From assembly GCA_914767715.1 (NCBI GenBank), contig OU612066.1, positions 19,192,283 to 19,256,282 on the forward strand: 64,000 bases of DNA. The letters run 5' to 3'. Position 1 is the stretch's first letter. Every line of letters starts with the position of its first letter. Below are positions 12,786 through 26,143 of this stretch, piece by piece. A program made the position numbers and the translations under genes. The notes beneath the pieces were generated by a model that saw only the letters and a program-made list of their open reading frames with translations, was not told the origin of the DNA and did no database searches. Source of the stretch: Membranipora membranacea. Lineage: Eukaryota; Bryozoa; Gymnolaemata; Cheilostomatida; Membraniporidae.

Positions 12786-15700
12786 TTACCTCATTCCAGC
12801 CTGGCCCAGTCGATACGGTAAATACACATCTATTAGATAATTCCTACCAAATGTGTCAAGACTTTGGATCTCTGCTTTATTGTTTTTCTCCAGCATCTTA
12901 GTCAGCTTTTGGGAGAAATTGGAGAAAAAAAGTTTAATACGGTACTTCACAAACATAGATCAATGATGTAATAGTGTTTCAGATAATGGAAGTGTAATAT
13001 AGCGTAATTATAATATTACTTCCTAAAGGCCATCTGCGCCATCACTTGTCGGTTTTGGTTGATTGTTCAGATTGGTGGAGGGAGGGTAGAAACAAGAGTC
13101 AGTTTACGTAAAATGTGTAAATCTCTTCCAGTATTGTCAGCATAGTAAAATGTCACCAGTGAACTTGGTAAGGGTGCACTGCGCTTTCAATTTTTCAAAA
13201 GTTAGATTATTGACTTAGGCTCACAAGCTACAGCAATCCTTAGAAAGAATAAGTAAGTAACCAAGCATTTTGCACAAAATTAATACAATCTTACTTCTGC
13301 TTTCTCCTGCACTAATATCTTCATATACTCTCTGTTCATTAGGTCTTGTATCTGTGCCCTTTCTCTTGTACTTAATTCAATCATAGTATGTGATGATAGC
13401 TGGAGGTTATCCATATCAGAGGGCAAAATCCCTAACCATTGTAGCGTTGGTAGATTCAAGTTCTCACCATCATGTGCATGTACCTAAGAAATATCAAAAC
13501 ACATAAAAGAGAAATATTTGTTATTTGCTTTCAACTTTTGATAAAGCCTACTGAAACAACAGATATGGTCCGAAAGCTTTTTATTTCTACTCTTTTCCCA
13601 CCAGTTCAGTAAATCTACATTCAACTACTTGTAAAACTTCTGTCAAATAGCTAGCCTCAGTTTTTGAAGGTTTTTACTGGGATCTCAATCAATGCTTAGC
13701 GTAATAGCAGCCAGATTTTCAGCTAGATCCAATTACTGACACAAAGTTATATACTGATTACTACACAAATAGCAAGACTGTGTGTATCACCAAATACCCA
13801 TAGACTAAATATACTAAACTAGAGCGATGATTCTACCACCGATCCATGAATACATATGACTGTATGCTGACTTGTTTCAGTTGTAGTGAGAGTGAAACTT
13901 AGAAATATTTCTGTTATCAGAAGGAAGACAGCTATAGCAATTTATTTGCATTTTCTAAGTTTTATCTGCCACAACTTTTATGGAATGTCAAATGTGCTTT
14001 TCTCTCATATCTTGGTCATGTGTCATGTCAACAATGCTTGGACCATTCACACTAGAGTATTCTGTTGAGCTAAGGAACAGCATAGGATTCAAAGGCAATG
14101 CATTGTTTATCTGCGTTAATCAAGTTGGACAATCAAAGCTTTTGAGCTAACCAAGTACAATTTAGAGAAGTAGCCACCATCTAGCAAATTAAAGTTATAT
14201 TACAATTCTCACAGATTAGGTTTTATAGCTTTGATTTTCCACTCTCCAACTATCAGCTTTGAGGTCTACATGCATTATGAAATCAGTAACAAGTAACCCA
14301 TAAACTCACCAGGGAACCAAACTTGTATGTCAAGTATATACAAACACCGTGCGGATCAGCATCCACAAGAGCATAAAAAGGCAGTGATGGATATTTAGTA
14401 TAGATCATATTCACAAATTGCCTTGTGCTCAAGTCAGGGTAACCTTTTGCCTGAAAATGAGACACAACATGTATGTATACCATACCATCAAAATCCTCAC
14501 TCACTACACTTGGCATAGATAAAGGATAACAAATTCATGTACACTACACATTCACATAACGCGTCAAAGAGACTAGTTCATTTAGCCAAGCTGGCCATTG
14601 GTCAACTCCATGTCAAAAAGGCTATTGAAACTGGTCACTGTTGCCTTGGAGCAATGAACTTCATTGCTTGAAGGCCCATTGTTGGAGTATTTTGTTGGCA
14701 AAGATCCGCAAAAAAGGTATCCTGGAGGTATCATTAGCATTAAATCAATGAATGAATGATTTTGTTCACCAATGTTTTTCCTTCACTGAATGAGTTCACT
14801 GAATCATTCACTAAATGGTTTTCATTCACAAGATACCTAGAGGCTTTGGTTTTTTACAATCTGTGCTTCAGATGAGCTGCTTTATAACGTACAGTTACCA
14901 TTTACCTAATTGCCTATGGAGAGATGGTCTCAGCAAATAATTGTTCGAAATCAAATCGATTAGGTTTTCAACCCTCCCTGTTCAACGATAAAAATTGCTG
15001 CTATTGGTACAAAGAGGAATTGTTTTCTCATGCTCACTGTGACGATTAGACAAGGTCCTAGTTTCTCCACTGCTTTCCCTTCTAACAAATGTTGGAACGT
15101 GGCATCTTTTTCGACTATCAATACAAACTTAGCCATAGTTCTCTGTATCTCCACTTTGTGAATGAGAGAAGGCAGCAAAACGCCCTGCAAGTGGTAACAT
15201 GATATTGATGACCTAAAAGCAATGTAATGAAGTAATTTTGTCGTTGAATGCACTTGAACAGGATGATTTTAAAAAATTATATTCATTCAAACCTAAACAA
15301 AGGAAATCGGAAAAAAAAGCGAAGTCGGTGATCATGCATAGTAAGGATATCTAATTTTATAACTTTTAGGTCAGACTTCATTCTCAACAGCCTCATCTGC
15401 CAATTAAAGAAATCTTAGTTTACAACAAATGTAGAGAGAAACGGTTGTGCGGATGGATAAGGGAAACTGGTATTGTTGTCTATGAGTAGTTTGCATATTA
15501 CAACAAAAGCAAACTCACATTTTGTGATTGAGAGCAATCAACTAGTTTTTTCTCCATGTCCAGATACTCGAGACATCCAGCTATAACACCCTTCGAGGTA
15601 GCTACCTAATTGAAAATACCAATAGAATACCAATAACATAGCTGACAAACGCAATGCATTTGTTTGATAAGTAAGAAATGAGGGTATGATGTTGTGTGAT

Positions 15701-17069
15701 ATAACACAAAACACAATTTGCACGCAATCTGTCTTCTGCGTGCTTGATAGATAGCGGAGCAGAACCCTCGTTAAGAAGCTATAGAGCATTTGTGAAAACT
15801 GTTTGTACCGCAAGTATATGCATTTTCTTTCAAATGATAATTTAATTTATGCTGAGTGTGTAGAATTAGATTGAGATTGGAAACATATTGCAAACCGACC
15901 ACGTGTAAATGCCATCTCGGAACGTTCAACATTACAGATATAGTGTCAATCAATCCATCAATGTACCTCTGATTTCTGTACAGCTCAGGGTCTTGATAAT
16001 AAAGATCTCTGAAAACAGTCATGAGATATGACATAAAAACAAGGCAGCGTGTAAATGGATTCTCTTTAGTGCAGAGTAGTGAGAGCATTAGCGCTGTTCA
16101 GATGATAAACTGGTGAGGAGGGAGAAATAATCACACAATTATGAATTCTTTTGATGAGATACTTATTGGAATGGCATCTTCTGGTGCCAGAATATGAATA
16201 ACCAAAGACATATTCTGTTCAGCTCTTTATGAATTATCCTTTAGCCATTTAGGATGAGGTTTCTCTTCAATAATAATCAAAGAGAATGATGTCCAGATGG
16301 CTGAAGTATTTATTTTTGTTCAATCTGAGGAGGCCGCATCCAAGATGGGAGGTGACATTACATAGAGTGGATTCAATGAGAAGCGATAATTTTGGTTGAT
16401 ATGGTGAATTTTCTACCAAACATTGTAATCTCTTTTCTGAAAAACACGTCTTACAAACTAATCATCATTCACAATATTGACGACCACCTAAGCAAACCTT
16501 TTAGTACAGTATCGATTTTTGACAAGCAGAGAGTGAATAGAGGCTAAAACTCTCATCATGGCTCCAAATTTACCAACACTCTGCCTACGTCCAAACCCGA
16601 TCACAGAATAACTAGAAACAGAAAGGAATAGAACTCCAGACAGGTTATTTTAAAATCATCTCAACTGTCCAATTAAATGTAGTATAGTGATATCACAAAA
16701 TGGAAAAACCTTATCAATCGTCTACGTTTATCCTCAAGGCTCAATACTCACATTTGTATAGTCAAATAACAATTGGTCACTTCTCACAAATTAATAGATT
16801 GAGAATTATTTGTTTTTGTGAATACCAAAATACCATAAAATTGACATTCTTAGTTTATTAACTGTGATACACAATGTATCCTGTGCTTACCGCCGACCTT
16901 TTTCAGCTCGGTTCTCTCTCAACCCTCCGCTACAGGATATAGTCAACTGAGGAGCCTCACTTTGTATAATCTGTGTGAACACTGCACAAGCCAGACCTTC
17001 TATTCTTTCTATCAATGCCAGCCTGCATAACAATGCAAAATGATTTTTTGAAGTCTGCAAAATGCACAT
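12786..17069 (-). CDS. SPO11: SPO11, meiotic DNA double-strand-break transesterase (topoisomerase VI subunit A family)
   Basis: Eight minus-strand exons join in phase: 16891-17069, 16498-16611, 15900-16008, 15519-15605, 15038-15184, 14310-14450, 13295-13483, 12786-12905. They give 361 residues, close to animal SPO11 (about 390). The enzyme cuts both DNA strands to start meiotic recombination through a covalent tyrosyl-DNA link. The active-site motif TKRDLYYQD contains the Tyr pair at about residues 101-102. The Toprim metal-binding residues are present in FVLIVEKDATF (Glu about 188) and LVDADPHG (Asp about 242 and 244). KGYPDLSTR and WLGILPSD are family signatures. The last exon ends in YLPYRLGQAGMR and a TAA that overlaps a donor-like GGTAAAT; I take the stop as real. 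The start is the in-frame ATG at 17069. An alternative is splicing into 17022 from an unseen upstream exon, which would give a longer N-terminus as in vertebrates. Confidence 0.92.
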
Positions 17070-17648
17070 GTTATGACGAACATTTCATCCATGATTTTTT
17101 GGGGCCTGCTTCTGACGAAATCTTGGTTGGTTATCAAGGAGGTAGAGGAGTGTTTTATTTCATATTTTTCAATCACCAGTTAGTCGCAGGTTAACCAGGT
17201 AGGTAATTTTATTTCATTCAGATGAGGCACGGACCAGCTATAATACCTTTTTTTTCCTAATCTTTGTGCCATAAGAATGGGTGAATTTCAAGTAGGCCTA
17301 TTACAAGTCTATGATGGCTATGATAGTGCCCTATGGTATTAATATATTATTATTCATTTAATATAGTTTCAAGTCAACTCCATTTATTTACTTTAAAAAT
17401 GAGTGCCTCCAAAGGAGCATATTACTTATTAGGGTTTGCACAAAATTCTGTGTTTACGATTAGCAGAGGGATTTTCTCTTTAGTCAGCAGTAAGTGAATT
17501 TGTGTGGGTTTTTCCAGAGAGTAAACAAAGCTGACCAATATACCTTGTTTACCAATTAATTCACATGGAGTGCAAATGTCAAATGTCATTGTTTTTCAAA
17601 GGGCATTCTACTAAACAACAAGCAAAGAAATGATTTTTTGATTCTACG

Positions 17649-17800
17649 AAAATTTACCTTTAATTTTTGTTCTAGTAAGTATAGAATGTTCCCTTGTTCA
17701 CAGTTCTTCAATTCAAGACGCCTTTTATCACAGACACAGGCCAGGGCTTGCCTCTTTTTTTGTTCACTAAAAGGAGTACTAAATGCATAGCCTAGTCTAG
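17649..17800 (-). CDS. Possible orphan coding exon
   Basis: A minus-strand frame open from about 17800 encodes a charged, coding-like stretch (for example KKRQALACVCDKRRLELKN and ILYLLEQKLK) and ends at a good donor, AAG|GTAAAT, at 17649. Its end phase (0) does not match the SPO11 acceptor at 17022 (needs phase 2), so I do not join them. It may belong to another minus-strand gene or an unseen exon chain. Family unknown. Confidence 0.3.
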
Positions 17801-17914
17801 TATATACAGCAACGCTGCTGACTTATTGGTCATATGGATAACCTCATATTGTTTGATATTAGCTGAAAATTCTAGAGACTGGTAAATGGAATCCACCAAG
17901 CCACCATCAACTGA

Positions 17915-17955
17915 TTCAATCAATCAATCAATCAATCAATATATCAATCAATCAC
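17915..17955. repeat. (CAAT)n microsatellite
   Basis: CAATCAATCAAT repeats run for about 40 bases with one TATC interruption. Confidence 0.85.
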
Positions 17956-19632
17956 AATGGCAGGAAAAATGAATGAAGTAAGCTGAGAACAGGCTTCATT
18001 CATTTTTATTTGTCATCAAACCATACTTTAGGCTGTATAAACCTGGGCTGCAGTCACTACTTCATACATCATCATCTTGGTAACATTATTGAAATGACTT
18101 ACCTCACATCATTCTCTGAACAATCCATATTTCCAACTCAGAAAACCCCAACTTTGTCACGGTTTCTTCTGTAATGTCTGCCCATTTTATCACGTGACAC
18201 AGCCTCTTAACCACACCAAGGAGTTGTCTACAACTCCTTGACCACACTGACATCGAGATTATGAGTTGCAATAGTAAATCACATGATCAGTGTGATAGAT
18301 TTGAGAACTATAAGCCATAAGAGTCTATGTCTCATAATAAAGTTTGGGAAATTTTGTCCCCAAGTCTTTGAAACATGAAGTTTGGACTCCCTTCAATATC
18401 CTCATTGGCACTATTGGTACAACTGATGATGGATATTCACCAGCAAACTGGGTAGTATCTGTTGACCAGTGATTTATCCATGTCCATGATACAATGACAT
18501 GACCCTGACATTTCACTAGCTGTCAAGGTCACTCTGACATCTTGATGAAGAAAAGCAACTGAAAACTCAAATAATAAATGCATAGGACTACTGCTTTGTA
18601 TGGGCCTTAAGTCAGGAAAATCAGTAGTCCTATGAATAAATGTAATAAATATGGCCCTTGTAACAGAAATTAGCAAAAACAACCATGCCCTAGGCAGTAA
18701 AGACTTGATTTAGACCTACTAATTCTTCTCTTTCATTTGAGGTGAAGCCAACAACTTCAACTTTCAAGTGAAGTGAGTCGTGACAGATCAATTCAATTTC
18801 AATACTGTCCTCTACTGGGCTGTCGTGTTGAGTGAGTGATCAGCAGACAGAGCGATCTTTTTGTCCTGTGAGTGGGCCTCACCAGCCAGTGAGTAAGTCT
18901 GTTGTTGCATTGAGGCATCTTGTTGATGTGTTGGCCTACTTACTACAGGTAACAGTACATTTTTAATTAATGTTTTCTCAGTCTGCCATGATGATGAGAT
19001 AGCACTACCTGACTTTGAGTAGTGAAGTGTAGCCTTATAGTGACAGAATCATCAGGTTGTAAGTATCAATCTAAAGTTCTTCTCAGGTGTCTAATTTGAA
19101 ATACTGTTCATGAACAGTTTCAACTGATCATAAGGTACTATTTTGTATACACATTCATTATAAAAGTTCATTTTTAGTACCTGCTCATCCTATCTATGAG
19201 TGTATATCAGTTAAAACAGCCCACAGGCTGTTCTTGAATTTAGAGCAGTATTCTAAATAAGACTGAGAACTCTAAAATGATACAAATAAAACATGATTAT
19301 GTCACTACCACGTGGGCCTTTGGGACTCACACGCCATTACATTGCCAATTTCCAGTATCAAATCCACCCATTGGAAAGGCAAGCATGTACATCCCAGGGG
19401 CCCATGGTCAATCCAAACCACATTGAGATTTTTCTGTTTCCTAGGTTCCGTAGTTACATTATCACATCCTATCCAGTAGAGTAGATTAGGGCTAGAGACA
19501 CAACTTGTACTTATAAGTCCCGAGCAATACCCCCCACGTAATTCATCTGACGTAAAATTTTCATATCACTTCTATATCCAGTATTTAACCCAATTATACC
19601 AACGACAGGCTGATATATCATTACATGGGTTT

Positions 19633-19884
19633 GGTCTCCGTGTGAAGTGCTACCATTCTCTCAGCACCTACATGTCTGGCACTGTTTTCAACCTGAAGTT
19701 GCACTTGGTCAGGAGCTGTCTGTCTGACTTGCCTGATGTGCTGAATGTGGCCCTGACCAACGATCCAGAATACCCGACTGTTCCGATACCAAATGTGTTA
19801 TATTTGTATCTCTACCTACCTCATACAGGATATCACTCACTGTTTGGTTACTCATTATTTGTATCCAAACGCTCAAACCCTTGA
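19633..19884 (+). other. Coding-like fragment of unknown origin
   Basis: An open plus-strand frame with higher GC than its surroundings reads, in part, HSLSTYMSGTVFNLKLHLV and DVLNVALTNDPEYPTVPIPN. No upstream ATG in context or clear splice sites were found. It could be a lone exon, a pseudogene piece, or part of a transposon. I do not recognise the family. Confidence 0.25.
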
Positions 19885-20442
19885 CTGATTTTATAAAGTG
19901 ATGAGGAAGCAGGCAGGCCCAAATAATTAATTAGTTGAGATAAATACATCGATTATCTCATTAACAATTCAAACAGTGTCAGCTTCCCAATCATGTTTTG
20001 AACATTTAATAAAAAAAACATAGTTATTTCTATCCCCCTCATCAACATGCGTAAGCATGATTCTCGGCATGCTGCGCCATAAACGTTGCTCATTTGATTT
20101 AATCTCCTCTGTAGAAGATGTTCAAAAGCCAAGCTGTCGCACCACACCAGCTTTGGCCGGACATGCACCAAAAACTTCCCTCCCGTGAGAACTAATGACC
20201 TTTTAATACACTGTAAGTTCTGATGGCCATTGATAATGACTTAATTGATGAACTGCTGTCCATGACCATATTTCGCTAAATTATTTTCCCACTATGGATG
20301 GCTTGAAGTGACATATATGTGTTTTTTTTTCGTTCCAGGTTTGGTTCTCGCAGCTGTGAGCAGAAAAAGAACACTTCTTGGTAAAAGGACTTACAATTGA
20401 ATTTGGAAGCGCCTTTGTTTACCAATAGAAGACCCAAAGGTC

Positions 20443-20993
20443 ATGGTTGAAAACATATCAGCTTTATTTCATTTTGATGATTACCTAGCTTCGTTCAAGA
20501 GTCATTGTTATTACTTGGAAAGCGTGGTATCTAGCAGTCAGCAATCACTTCAAGAAGTTTTCCAATCTGGATCCTGGAATACAAACTTTGAAGTAAATCT
20601 TCTTGTGCTGTTGTGTTTGGTTTTCTGCTTTGAGCTGGTCATACTGACCTTTGCCTGGAGGAAATACTCGAAACCAATACTTGAAGGAAAGAGACTCTCA
20701 CAGGAGGAAGAGCAGGGTTCTGGTATGTAGTTTAAAGAGAACAAGTTGATCATACTGTGATAGTGTGGGGTCATTAACATGTCCCAACACTACTCGCAAT
20801 AAACAGACAAAATCAGAATTTGAGCAAGAAATAATAATGAACATGTAAACATGGCGATTGAAAGGGTTCTTGAGTTCATACATTATATTTGACAACACTG
20901 TTTATTCTGCTTTGTTAGGTACAGAATCTTATGGTGAAATAGAGCAGTCATTTAGTGAAACTATTTTGAGGACTCCTCAACTCTACAAAAGAG
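20443..20993 (+). CDS. Two upstream exons coding for a single-pass membrane segment (UBXN6 5' extension or separate small gene)
   Basis: Exon 20443-20722 starts at an ATG after a splice acceptor at 20339 and encodes 93 residues. They include a clear hydrophobic span (FEVNLLVLLCLVFCFELVIL, about residues 49-68) followed by a basic flank, WRKYSKP. It ends at G|GTATGT (phase 1) and joins exon 20919-20993 (TESYGEIEQSFSETILRTPQ), which also ends in phase 1 at G|GTGAGC. The next usable acceptor, at 21449, lies two bases before the UBXN6 ATG. Splicing there keeps frame and would give a membrane-anchored UBXN6. No stop codon or AATAAA separates them. Alternatively this is an independent small membrane protein whose last exon I missed. 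Confidence 0.55.
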
Positions 20994-21451
20994 GTGAGCC
21001 ATTTTATTCTGTTAGATTGATGCCGTTAACTATTGTTACCATGAGAATGAGGGATCTAGTACGAAGATAGGTTAATTCACATAGTATTGATTTTCCGAGT
21101 ATTAATTTGGCCCAGCATCACTTTCATAAGATTGCAATGAGTCAGGAAAATCTGCTCCTTGAATTCTAGAGCCCTCTTGATCAGAATGCTCACCTTATGG
21201 CCAGAATATTTGCTGAAGAACATCATAAAAATCATATTAATCAGGTTGTGACAGAATGGCTAAAGGTTGTTTCTCAAATCATTACCCCTGTAAAACTGCT
21301 GAATATCTACAGCGTTCAAGGATTTGGGTACCAATTGTTACAGGTGGAGATGCTGGCCTTGGTGATAATGATTTCATAAATCACGATGACTTGTTTTATT
21401 CTTGTTTATAACTCTTTTTTAACATTCCTTTGTGAAGATTAAGTCACAGAT

Positions 21452-24400
21452 ATGTCGATGATCAAGAGGTTTTTTGAGAAGAAAAAATTGGACAGGAAGT
21501 TCAAGAAGGCCGGTGAAGGGCATGTCCTAAATACTCCAAGATCAGCACCACAAGCAGTGCGACCCGCGTCGGTCTCAGCAGACAGTGCTAGAGCTGGACC
21601 ACAGGCTAGATCTGGATCACAGAGAGGTGCCTCCTCAGCTGAACAACAAAATGCTGCTGCAGCTGCATTACAACGTATGAGTGCTCAGTCAAGTGAGTTC
21701 TCTCATAAACTACAAGTGATGTTAGTCTAATCATCATTTAGTCACCTTCTGTTTGACTTATATCTGATGAAACATGCTTCATTTTAATCAATATTACACA
21801 TCTCCCTCTAGCTCTACCACACTAACTCTAAAATTTCCATTAGAGCAAATAATGTTGACTCACTGAAGAAATATTGACTGGTGAGAGTAATCAACTCTGA
21901 CAATTTTGCTTGTCTGATTTGTAGGTGCACCTGCTCCTAGAACAGGTAAAGATGCCATCAAGGCACAAGTCAAGAGAGAACTAGAGCATGAAAGAAAGAA
22001 AAGAAAGCTGCAGCAGGAAGCAGCACACTATTCAGGCGGTCCACAAGAAGTTGTATTAGAATCTGCCCAGGTTATTTCGAACTATGGAGGAGTGTTTTTT
22101 ACATGTCCTCTTATGCCTCAACTCATGCTGCCAAAGAAAGAAATGGATGGTGAGTAATAATTGTTTCCGATCAATGAGATCAAAGATAAAGTTAATATTT
22201 TTATTGTATCAACATTTGTCTTAGTCTGAGTGCGGGCCACATTTGCTGCTCACAATTGTCTGTTTTGCAGAGAAAATTCACTTGTTTTACTCCAACTACT
22301 TGCCAACTTTACTTGTAATTGAATGTTTTTTATATTTTTAAAGAAAAAATTAAAGATTTTCTCACAGATCAATTGAATGAAGATGCAGAGATGGCGTCAG
22401 CCTTACTCATTCACACTGTTAACAAACAAAGTGAAAAGGTAAAGTTTTAATGATATTATATAACTATAAAAAACTATATAAATCTCATGAACTATCGGAC
22501 CATTTATAGATTAGAGCACGGCATAAAATATCCCCTCGTCACACAACAACTGTGACAATGGCCAGCTTGAGCTACAACAGGTTTTTTGATTAATTTTAAT
22601 GAATGATATAACATAGCTGTTGTTTTTTTGTTCCCGTGTCTAGATTTCCAGATTATCCTAAAGAGAAGACAGGCTGATAATAAAACACCACTACTATCAC
22701 ACTCAACTATCAACTGTCTCTCTTATTGTTTATGCTAGGTGAAAGTTTGTATAGAGACATTGTGCAAGTATATAGACAACTTGATAACTAACAATGGGGA
22801 GGAGAAGTTTAGAAAGATACGGTGTGGTAATAAAGCATTCCAAGATAGAGTAGCCTCACTAACTGGTGGTACTCAGTTCTTATTGTGTGCTGGTTATAAG
22901 CTCCAAAGGTTGGTGTTTTTTCCACGCAATTCAATCAAACAGTGTTTGTCCAAAGTTAACAGGTCTTATCATGTCAGACATTATCTATGTCACTCTTAGG
23001 CAGTGGTTTAAGTGGAATTTTTTCTTTGTGGGTACTCCACTCTCTTGGTTGAAATTCGTTTGAGAATTTTTTGCAATTTCTAGATCAAATTATGCAGAAA
23101 TATGGATCTGTAATAGTATGATTGATATCTGGACAAATAGACAACTTGACACTGTTTTTGAACAGAATCCAGTGGAAACTGTGTTTTAAAGGTTTGCCCT
23201 CCATATTTTTTGCGGGAACTCAGTTCCCACCAGTTCCCACTCACTCAGAGCACTGCTCTTAGGTATAATGCTCTTAGTAAACTTGAGATATCATTTAAGA
23301 GGCTCACAATGAACACACTTCTGGCATCTGTTTTATTTTATGAGCGAAATTAAATTTATGTACGCACACTAGATTTCATCAGTTGATTGGGCAGAGTAAG
23401 GGCTATATTTTTAGCGGTGTTTTATGGGGATTTAAACAGTTGGATGGTCGTTTGATCGTCTTATATGCTCTCTGGTGTTTTGATCAGTAATAAAGTTGAT
23501 ACATAACATATTTGTAAGCATGGGAAGCCTGCAGTCTGTACATGTTAATAAATAAATTCAGATTTTGTACCTACAAGCTAAGATTGCATAGTCAATGATT
23601 TATAGAATAACACTGATATCATTATGATTAGTCAAATCAATTTAAATAAAGTTGGTTTCAATCATAGATTCATGGAATCCACACAGGAAAACCATCCTTT
23701 GTGAGATATCTCACTGATACTCGGAAAGTTAGTCTTCACACATAATGTGTTATGAACAAAGAAGAATGAATAAGGCCTATCAATCCTTCATTAAAGTTAT
23801 GATGTTAATAATTGGTGCATAGACCATATCGACCTAAAACGCCTATCCTGTAGAAATTTTTAATTTGCTAATTGTGTTGTTATTTTTTGCAGGCTGCCAT
23901 TTCAGGATGGCGAGGATGAGTTCTATGTAATATCAGAGGTTGACTCAATGGATACTGAGAAATTAGAACATTTAAAAGAAGTGCTTGTCAATGCTGAACC
24001 AATCACTGCGGAGCTATGGAGAGCAGAGAGAATATTCCATTGCCCAAACAATACTGGTGCCAGGTGTGTATAGTGTGTACATGTACAGCAGAGGTGAAAT
24101 ATCGAGACTCAAGTACATCGTACATAGACTGAGGCTTTGGTATTTGGTTTCTGCTCATAAATGATATTATTTCCCATGAATTGCTTGAATTGAAGAGAGT
24201 AGCTTTTTCATCACCAAACTTAGGGATTGGCCTTTAACACAGTGAGAAACAATACAAGTTTATGTTAGTTTCGAGCCCGTTGTCACACAGTTTTCTGTTC
24301 CCACGTCATATTTGGATGTTTATAGGTTTGGTGATTTACCATCTGAGTTCTATACCATGTCGAAAGAAGAGATGAAACGAGAACAGCAGGCAAAGACAGA

Positions 24401-24961
24401 TGCAGTGGAGAAGCTTGGTATGCTTAGAACTAAGGCTATGAAAGAACGAGATGAAATCAGAGAATTACGCAGATACAGGTGATGACAGGTTTCATACACA
24501 ACAAATCTAATAGCTTAAAAACTGATGAAAAAGTTTGAAAGTACTGGTTTTACTCCATTAGCCCTATGTAAAGCTAGGAAATGTAATCACTTTTTTGTTG
24601 GTAATCAACGGTTTAAAACTTTTGTCTTTCTTACAGGTACACTTTAATAAGAATACGGTTCCCAGGTGATATCTATCTACAGGGAATATTCAAATCAAAT
24701 GAGACGCTTCAACATATACTGGATTTTGTTCAGGAGCATATGGAGTTTGACTGGCTGCCATTTTGGATCTCCTCATCCACTGGTCAGAGAATGAGTGACA
24801 CAAAGAAGACTCTAGCTGAGCTTCAGCTTGTACCAGCCGTGGTTGTGTACTTAGGTTATGATAAAGACTTACTTCAAGATGCCCATCGTCAAGGGGCTAA
24901 TCGATCAGTAGGTTTATTGAAACAATCGGTGATGGATAGGTTAGAAAACTGGGCCATATGA
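21452..24961 (+). CDS. UBXN6: UBXN6 (UBXD1), p97/VCP cofactor with PUB and UBX domains
   Basis: Seven plus-strand exons join in phase: 21452-21692, 21925-22149, 22344-22438, 22739-22908, 23893-24063, 24326-24478, 24637-24961; 459 residues. UBXN6 binds the AAA ATPase p97/VCP and works in ER-associated degradation, endolysosomal sorting and autophagy. The N-terminus (MSMIKRFFEKKKLDRKFKKA) matches the conserved p97-binding start of the family, which is followed by a low-complexity Ala/Ser linker. GVFFTCPL begins the conserved core. The PUB domain spans about residues 170-270 (KVCIETLCKYIDNL, GEEKFRKIRCGNKAFQDRV). MLRTKAMKERDEIRELRRY precedes the UBX domain, which begins near YTLIRIRFPGD and includes FDWLPFW and LVPAVVVYL. 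The start is the ATG aligned with the vertebrate start, but an acceptor just before it suggests an upstream exon. Confidence 0.93.
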
Positions 24962-26143
24962 AAACATTATAGCAATGATCGCCAAGTCTATCAGCCAAGA
25001 ATCTATTATATTTATGATATACTTCCAAAATGCAATAATGGTGTTCAGATATCGTGTATTATTTTTCTTTTGTCTCCAATCCAATCTGCGGTATTACTCT
25101 TAGCGTTGGTCTTTATCTGTCAATAACATTATAAACAAATACTACACACAGGTCATTCGCTGTACCAATTTGTTCTCAGTTTCTAAGCAGGTCAGAACAC
25201 CGTAGGGTGACCATCAGTCCCCGGTAGCTCTATTGTACATGTGCAAGAAACTTCCACTTCAACATTTTTCCCATCACTGGCAAGGCTGATGTTTTCCCGT
25301 AAACTGCTAAGAAAAATATTTTTCACTGTTTTGTATTTAATAGTAGGCCTGGTCAATTTCCAGCAAAAATCCTGAAATTATCCTGTAATTATGAACATAC
25401 ATCAACTATATTTATGATTATCACCGGCATCATCATCATCATTGGTTTCAATTGTCTTGTTTTGTTATTAGGGGTTTTTATAGGCCAATTTTTACAGTTT
25501 ATTGCTAAACATTGTGCCATAAGCTATGATCATAGATGGAGGTTATCGGCCCAGCTTGTAACACCAGCTTGTCAAGCTGGCCACTTTTCTGCTGATTCTG
25601 CCAGCAACCAGTGTAGTGAATAAACAGTCGCACAGCAGTCTGATATACATTTGTTCTAGACTTCCTTGTAATCTTTCTGCCCTCGTAAATCTTTTCATCG
25701 ACCAGCTTTCCAGTCTTCCGTGTTGCTCGGCCAACCTTTTTATATTCTGACAATTTTATGACAGAAGGGTTTTGATTGAATGAAATGAGATGCTTTGAGG
25801 TTTGCTCCTTGTTGTTTATCAATCACTGAAAACAGATGAGTTATGTCTCGGGGACGTATATTGAGTTATCCACTCATGTCACAATAGGGAGTAATACACG
25901 CGCCATCTTCAGGAATACCAAATCAATTGATATACACTGAATAAACATGTAATGGAATGTGGCTATCATCTTCAATATAAACCGTAATATTTTGCGCAAG
26001 TGATCTATGCCAAAATTCCAGGAATAACAAAATATCACATGAATGGTAACGAGTCACTATCTCACTGTACATTCATTTGCAACAGATTAGTTAGATCAAC
26101 TGAACATATCTTTTCAAATATGGACTGCCACAAAAACTGGTAC
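24962..26143. other. Convergent intergenic region
   Basis: This lies between the 3' ends of UBXN6 (plus) and the pyruvyltransferase fusion gene (minus). The open frames at 25414-25822 on both strands overlap each other and show no family features. I see no gene here. It must hold the 3' untranslated regions of both neighbours. Confidence 0.5.

Larger units (their letters stand above)
17070..20442. other. Intergenic region between SPO11 and the UBXN6 locus
   Basis: No complete gene was found. It contains a coding-like minus-strand exon (17649 to about 17800) and a coding-like plus-strand piece (19633-19884), both listed separately. There is also a (CAAT)n stretch near 17915-17955 and, at 19300-19410, a copy of a repeat with GGGCC-type ends resembling 48219-48312. 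A splice acceptor at 20338-20339 shows that the plus-strand transcript at 20.4 kb has a non-coding exon further upstream. Confidence 0.4.

Noticed and set aside
12619-12840. Plus-strand open frame of 73 codons
   Set aside because: It overlaps the last SPO11 exon antisense and has no support of its own.
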